A stretch of 38,698 nt of DNA from Herbinix sp. Its GTDB lineage: Bacteria > Bacillota > Clostridia > Lachnospirales > Lachnospiraceae. Below, in pieces: positions 34,723 to 38,698 of this stretch. The notes under the pieces are model-generated. The model was given only the letters and a program-made list of their open reading frames with translations, ran no database searches and was not told the DNA's origin. Where the stretch lies: positions 1-38,698 of the forward strand of contig JAQZBA010000002.1 of assembly GCA_029239365.1 (NCBI GenBank), read 5' to 3'. The position numbers and the translations under genes are program-made. Each line of letters starts with the position of its first letter. Position 1 is the stretch's first letter.

Positions 34723-35073
34723 TTGAGAGAAAATATCACGCTTTTCAGTTGTTTACTTTTCACTCCCCTAAGTACTCAGTTATTACCGATTACCAGTGAG
34801 AATTTTTATCTATTCTTTATCGCTTTCATTGTTACCTTCTTCTTATTAGGTATCATTATCGGATATGTATTAAATCCGCGGAGAAAACTACGTAAGAAGA
34901 ATGAGAAACCTCTTATTGAATCTTCCAAGGTAACGATGGAGGAACCAAAAGATCTCGGACAAGATAGGCCGCTCAATGGAGCCGGTCAACCCCGTGGTCC
35001 TGGTAACAGGGATCCGAGAAACGGTAATTACAATAACTATTGGGGTTATTACAACAACCAAACCAGACGTTAA
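34723..35073 (+). CDS. Small membrane protein with Gly/Asn/Tyr/Arg-rich tail
   Basis: 116 residues, unrecognised. A TTG start at 34723 is supported by AAAGGAG 9 nt upstream. N-terminal hydrophobic leader-like stretch, one clear TM helix at about 28-50 (FYLFFIAFIVTFFLLGIIIG), basic stop-transfer NPRRKLRKK, then a cytosolic-looking tail ending GNYNNYWGYYNNQTRR. Divergent from nrdJ; terminator follows. The tail composition resembles some spore or envelope small proteins, but no function is assigned. Confidence 0.65.
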   Translation: MRENITLFSCLLFTPLSTQLLPITSENFYLFFIAFIVTFFLLGIIIGYVLNPRRKLRKKNEKPLIESSKVTMEEPKDLGQDRPLNGAGQPRGPGNRDPRNGNYNNYWGYYNNQTRR

Positions 35074-35109
35074 TAAGCCACTACTCCTTCAATCCTTATG
35101 ATTAAATGT

Positions 35110-35153
35110 AAGGTGGTCTGTGTCAAGCTAACTTAACATAGACCACCTTTCTT
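35110..35153. terminator. Bidirectional terminator between convergent genes
   Basis: Stem aaggtggtct plus tgt/aca with one mismatch (35110-35123 with 35136-35150), T-rich on the plus side and A-rich on the other; lies between the small membrane protein and the DUF1648 gene. Confidence 0.8.
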
Positions 35154-35157
35154 ATGA

Positions 35158-35682
35158 CTATTCTATTTTCTCAACTCGTCTTCTCGCCACCTTATACATT
35201 CGGACTATAGAAAAGATAATTGTTCCAAATACGACAACAATTACAACCCCTAGAAAGCTACTCGCCAGCGCCTGTAGATGCAGAATCATATATTCCAGAT
35301 AGGCAAATATTACGATTATCTCAAGCTTCATTAGAACCAACATACTTTTGGTGCATTGATATACTCTGATCCGGTTCTCTCTAGTCACTGTTACCGGTAT
35401 ATTCCAGGTAGAAGGATAGGCAGAGACCAGTGTCATTAGTCCATACATAAGAACGCCTATCACCGGCATGATAATTAATTCCAACTTGCTCCCCCAGCGG
35501 TCAATCTCACCCAAGGCGTTATAGTGCATTGGAAGCTTAGCCGGTAAGGTTCCCCATACTATAATCGGATAGATCACCATGGTCATGAGTATCACCAGTG
35601 TCGTGATTTCTATCACCTTATGGAACCTTGTGCTTGGAAGCTTATCCTTTCTATCTAGGTTACGTGACTCTTGCTCTGTCAT
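35158..35682 (-). CDS. DUF1648 domain-containing membrane protein
   Basis: 174 residues, four TM helices. The DUF1648 signature is LPMHYNALGEIDRWGSK after the first TM helix; the N-terminus (about 20 residues) is hydrophilic. The family includes the immunity-like SdpI relatives, but this copy lacks the SdpI C-terminal part, and no function is assigned. It faces the 5'-nucleotidase gene 66 bases upstream on the same strand, so it could share its transcript. Confidence 0.85.
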   Translation of the reverse strand: MTEQESRNLDRKDKLPSTRFHKVIEITTLVILMTMVIYPIIVWGTLPAKLPMHYNALGEIDRWGSKLELIIMPVIGVLMYGLMTLVSAYPSTWNIPVTVTRENRIRVYQCTKSMLVLMKLEIIVIFAYLEYMILHLQALASSFLGVVIVVVFGTIIFSIVRMYKVARRRVEKIE

Positions 35683-35747
35683 ATGAAACCCTCTTTCATC
35701 TTCTCAACTTAATAGGATCGTACCGAAATTATGTAACAGCTTATATA

Positions 35748-36650
35748 TTAATTCTTAGTAATATTCGAATCGGATTTGTACGGAACTCTTCCTGCGGGAA
35801 TCTCAGTAGAAGCCGGCCTTACATGGGTATCCTGATCATCAAAGAAGATATGGGCATTAAAGGATTTAAGAATTGCCTTCTTCTCTACGCCTCCCAGAAA
35901 GAATGCTTCATCAATATTGACTCCCCATTGACGCAGGGTTAATATCACTCTTTTATGAGCCGGATTATTACGGGCGGTGATAATTGCAATCCTCAGCTTA
36001 TTTGGGTATTTCTCTTTTATTGTTGATAGCGTCCGAAGAAGCTTCGCAAAAGGTCCATCCGGCAATGCCTTCTCCGCATTCGCCTTCTCATGTTCTAAAA
36101 ATGCCTCTAAGCCCTGCTTCTGATAGATTTCTTCCGATTCCTCAGAGAAGATAACAGCATCACCATCAAAAGCAATACGAATCTCATTATCATCCGGCGT
36201 ATAATCCTTGGGAACATCATAAATTAAGGCAGCAGCAAATCCTGCATCAATTGCCTCCTGCACATCCTGTTCATTCTTGGATAGGAACAGATCCACATCA
36301 AAGGCAGACAGATATTTAGCGATTTCTTCACCTCCGGTAAAACAAGCCCTCTCGATTAAAAGCTCCAGCTTTTCTATAGAATTAAAGATACGAAGACCGG
36401 TCTCTGGGCTGTTCCTGGACATTACTATCACTTCGATTATGCTTTTATTAAATTTACTATTCAGATTAAGTAATGCCTTAATCAAGGAATAGGCAGTCCC
36501 AGGCTTTAACAGCTCATCTTCATGCTCGATTTCATACCGGATATATTCCTCGAGACCCTTCTCCATATAGATTTTATTCTCATACTCCAGATCAAATAAG
36601 GCTCTTGAGGATATTCCGACTACTAATTTATCATTTAATTGGTATGGCAT
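35748..36650 (-). CDS. Cytosolic 5'-nucleotidase (cN-I/NT5C1 family)
   Basis: 300 residues of the 5-nucleotidase (PF06189) family. N-terminal VVGISSRALFDLEYENKIYM, the central RIAFDGDAVIFSEESE block with the DGDAV catalytic stretch and the C-terminal HIFFDDQDTHV with metal-binding acidic residues, plus FLGGVEKKAILKSFNAH. It hydrolyses nucleoside monophosphates (AMP/IMP class in animals) in the cytosol; bacterial members are seldom studied. The ATG at 36650 has GGAGG 6 nt upstream; the frame is open to 36719 but residues there look non-native. Confidence 0.85.
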   Translation of the reverse strand: MPYQLNDKLVVGISSRALFDLEYENKIYMEKGLEEYIRYEIEHEDELLKPGTAYSLIKALLNLNSKFNKSIIEVIVMSRNSPETGLRIFNSIEKLELLIERACFTGGEEIAKYLSAFDVDLFLSKNEQDVQEAIDAGFAAALIYDVPKDYTPDDNEIRIAFDGDAVIFSEESEEIYQKQGLEAFLEHEKANAEKALPDGPFAKLLRTLSTIKEKYPNKLRIAIITARNNPAHKRVILTLRQWGVNIDEAFFLGGVEKKAILKSFNAHIFFDDQDTHVRPASTEIPAGRVPYKSDSNITKN

Positions 36651-36838
36651 AGTTAACCTCCTATTCTTTCTTGACAGTTTTTTATTACCTACCCATATTA
36701 TAAACGAGGGTAACGTCATCCTATGACATACACTCGAGCCAAATCTCCAACTTAAAAATAATCATAGCATAACCCTTACTTCAATGACAGATGTTCTATA
36801 AAAATTTAATACATCTTTAATCTCTTTAATCTCAGCAA

Positions 36839-36866
36839 TTGTATTTCTTCTATAATCTGCTATACT
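36839..36866 (+). promoter_or_regulatory. Possible SigA promoter of the double-GNAT gene
   Basis: TTGTAT at 36839-36844, 16-base spacer, TATACT at 36861-36866; the start codon is at 36905 behind AGGGGGG. Confidence 0.5.
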
Positions 36867-36904
36867 AAGCATGTAATTGGCTTAAAACAGACAGGGGGGA
36901 AACT

Positions 36905-37876
36905 ATGTCAATCACATTACAGAAACACAATATTCGTATTCTGGAATACATCTCACAGACAGATTTTGACCAGATCAACAAGCTTATGGAGCAATGCATA
37001 AGTCAGGATCAGATTAACCTGAAGCTGGAACACGATTATAAGCTTCATCTCAGTAATCTTGCCGCAAAGGATGAAACAAAGGTATCCGGGAAGGCAAATG
37101 AATTTCTTTATTATTATAATGATGAGCTCGTCGCTTATCTGGGTATCTCCTGCTTTGACGGAGTAACCGGTGAGCTTTGCGGAATGACTCATCCGATGCA
37201 TCGTAACAAAGGCTTTTTCCATCGTCTTCTTTCACTTGCCTCAAATGAATGCCGTCATTCCAACTACAGTAAACTCCTGATCTTAGCTGACGGTAAATCC
37301 GAATCCGGCATGAGTTTCCTTAAAACTAACGGAAGTAGTTATGCACACTCAGAGTATCGTATGAAGCGTTTATCCACCATTGCTTCCTCTGATGTGGATA
37401 AAGAGCTTACTAAGGAAGTATTCTCAAGTAACGAACCCGCAATAACAACTTCTGAACTAGAGATCCGCAGCGCCGTCAAAGCAGATGAGAAAGTAATCGC
37501 TAGGCAGAACGCAATCTATTTCGGTGAGGAAGAGATCGTGGAGGAGACCGGAGAATATAAGATAACTCCACTGGAGGATAATCCGGAGAATTACAAAACC
37601 TATATGATTGACCTGGAAGGAATCTCGATCGGTAAAATCAATGTAGACTATTCAGATGGCTACGCGTTTATCTGTGGCTTTGGAATATTACCGGAGTATC
37701 GAAGACGGGGCTTTGGCCGCCAGGCAATGCTTAAAACGATTCATTTGATTGAAGCTCAGGGCATCAACACCATAGAACTTGATGTAGTATGTACCAATCA
37801 GAACGCACTAGGCTTATATCAATCCTGTGGTTTCGAGGAACAATCCGTCATGAATTATTATCATCTGACTGTATAA
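36905..37876 (+). CDS. Tandem GNAT-family N-acetyltransferase
   Basis: 323 residues with two GNAT folds. The N-terminal one is degenerate (HPMHRNKGFFHRLLSLA carries the Q/RxxGxG/A-like acetyl-CoA loop), and the C-terminal one is canonical: FGILPEYRRRGFGRQAMLKT with the RRRGFGRQ acetyl-CoA motif, then ELDVVCTNQNALGLYQSCGF. Substrate unknown; such tandem proteins often modify amines of antibiotics, peptides or polyamines. AGGGGGGAAACT precedes the ATG. Monocistronic with a terminator. Confidence 0.88.
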   Translation: MSITLQKHNIRILEYISQTDFDQINKLMEQCISQDQINLKLEHDYKLHLSNLAAKDETKVSGKANEFLYYYNDELVAYLGISCFDGVTGELCGMTHPMHRNKGFFHRLLSLASNECRHSNYSKLLILADGKSESGMSFLKTNGSSYAHSEYRMKRLSTIASSDVDKELTKEVFSSNEPAITTSELEIRSAVKADEKVIARQNAIYFGEEEIVEETGEYKITPLEDNPENYKTYMIDLEGISIGKINVDYSDGYAFICGFGILPEYRRRGFGRQAMLKTIHLIEAQGINTIELDVVCTNQNALGLYQSCGFEEQSVMNYYHLTV

Positions 37877-37951
37877 GAGGTATTACAAAAGCATCCATCT
37901 CATCGTTATTTTATATCAAGATTCTGATTAATGCTATTTATTCAAATAGTT

Positions 37952-38010
37952 AGAGCTCTGTGAACTGCAAATCCCAGAAAAGGAATTGTAGCTCACAGAG
38001 CTCTCTTATT
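37952..38010. terminator. Terminator between the GNAT gene and the TldD/PmbA gene
   Basis: Perfect 12-bp arms agagctctgtga (37952-37963) and tcacagagctct (37993-38004), followed by CTTATTT. Can serve both convergent genes. A weaker ttgcct/aggcaa hairpin at 38107-38129 lies directly after the minus-strand stop. Confidence 0.75.
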
Positions 38011-38130
38011 TAAAAGGGGATGTTCCAAAACAAGTTAGCTCAATCATTGTGGGAGTATCATTTTCCCCATGAATGATTTATTGTTGAAATTTGCACCTGA
38101 CGACAGTTGCCTGTACATGCAGTAGGCAAT

Positions 38131-38698
38131 TTAATCAATTCCTGCTACCGTTACATCCTTAAGCAGCACCATTGCAGGACCTTCAAAGTTGTTGTCCTTC
38201 TGGCGCTCTTTGGATAGATACATCTCCTTCTGAAGCTCACTGATATTACCGGTGATTGAGCCCCCTGTTACCGGTATGATTGTCTTACCATCATAGTACC
38301 ATGCCAAGCGAATCTCTCCACAGAAATCACCGGTCATCGTATCCACTGTAAAATCAGAAAAGGCTGCCGTTAGTAGGTATGGCCCTTGTTTCAACTCACT
38401 GATCGTCTTGGTTCCGCTTTCAACCACAATATTTCTTATATTACCTGTCGGCTCCACCTCAAGATAATAAGCGTATCTGGTATCTGCTGCATAGGTCATA
38501 AGTTCACCGTGATCAATGATCTTCACCGCTTTCAACGGAAAGCCCTCGGCATCAAAGCCTTCTGAATCGGTAGAATTATTCATAAACGGATCAAGCGTTA
38601 AGGTGATTCGGTCACCTGTTACCTCCTCGCCCTGAACATGATCCCCTACCTTCCAAGTAGAGGCTTGATTATACACGGACGCCGCATTGCTCTTGGAA
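38131..38698 (-). CDS. TldD/PmbA family metallopeptidase, C-terminal part (truncated at window edge)
   Basis: 189 residues visible; the frame stays open through the window edge (SNAASVYNQAS...), so only the end is present. The TldD/PmbA C-terminal pattern is clear: YYLEVEPTGNIRNIVVESGT, GPYLLTAAFSDFTVDTMTGD, FCGEIRLAWYYDGKTIIPVT, GGSITGNISELQKEMYLSKE and NFEGPAMVLLKDVTVAGID. In E. coli TldD and TldE form a metalloprotease; the zinc-binding residues of TldD lie upstream of this part, so it cannot be told whether this is the TldD or PmbA/TldE-type subunit. Confidence 0.85.
   Translation of the reverse strand, partial: SKSNAASVYNQASTWKVGDHVQGEEVTGDRITLTLDPFMNNSTDSEGFDAEGFPLKAVKIIDHGELMTYAADTRYAYYLEVEPTGNIRNIVVESGTKTISELKQGPYLLTAAFSDFTVDTMTGDFCGEIRLAWYYDGKTIIPVTGGSITGNISELQKEMYLSKERQKDNNFEGPAMVLLKDVTVAGID

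Overview
The window looks like a chromosomal segment of a spore-forming, anaerobic, low-GC Firmicute, most likely a Lachnospiraceae relative (Lachnoclostridium/Anaerocolumna type). This is inferred from gene families and sequence style: spore-coat CotJA/CotJB, a LysM-GH18 spore-type protein, a DUF1292 protein, strong GGAGG ribosome binding sites, an adenosylcobalamin-dependent class II ribonucleotide reductase with NrdR boxes, and Clostridia-style MoxR/DUF58/transglutaminase and ABC/CARDB operons. There are no rRNA, tRNA, CRISPR, transposase or phage genes; the segment is mostly housekeeping and envelope genes.

Layout. 1-2437: tail of an unidentified plus-strand gene, then cotJA-cotJB and a LysM-GH18 protein with a degenerate active site, all minus. 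2734-4559: lipid kinase followed by a VanZ-like membrane protein, plus. 4556-6970: nuclease-helicase fusion of the DinG/Rad3 type, minus, overlapping vanZ tail to tail. 7492-7848: DUF1292 protein and a strong terminator, followed by a 22-bp tandem repeat array and a UvrD/PcrA-type helicase (minus). 10282-12309: gltX interrupted by one in-frame TAG, and a zinc-ribbon membrane protein. 12567-17487: four-gene minus-strand ABC operon (ATPase, large exported CARDB-repeat protein, small one-TM protein, FtsX/MacB-type permease). 17739-19555: AI-2E-family permease and cytidylate-kinase-like protein. 19728-24748: MoxR ATPase, DUF58 protein and transglutaminase-like membrane protein, with a chain of hairpins between the first two. 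24749-25234: a gene-free stretch holding a ~200-nt rod-like inverted repeat. 25235-29576 (plus): membrane-anchored parvulin-like protein, an unannotated-size 53-aa spore-protein-like gene, trkA and trkH. 29776-34475 (minus): DUF3298 protein, putP and nrdJ. 34723-38698: small membrane protein, DUF1648 protein, cytosolic 5'-nucleotidase, double GNAT protein, and the start-truncated end of a TldD/PmbA protein.

How genes work together. TrkA gates TrkH for potassium uptake. The ABC ATPase and permease form a MacB-like transporter or mechanotransmission pair, probably serving the CARDB protein outside the membrane. MoxR, DUF58 and the transglutaminase protein form a conserved envelope-associated module of poorly known function. 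NrdJ is predicted to be repressed by NrdR through two boxes three helical turns apart that cover its promoter.

Most notable observations: the amber codon replacing the invariant Glu of the DEGP motif in an otherwise complete gltX; the ~200-nt folded element at 24934-25135; the small protein in the ABC operon that echoes the C-terminal stalk of its CARDB neighbour; the GH18 domain that has lost its catalytic acid; and two unrelated intergenic repeat arrays with the same 22-bp period. All calls are from reading the sequence; no database search was run.
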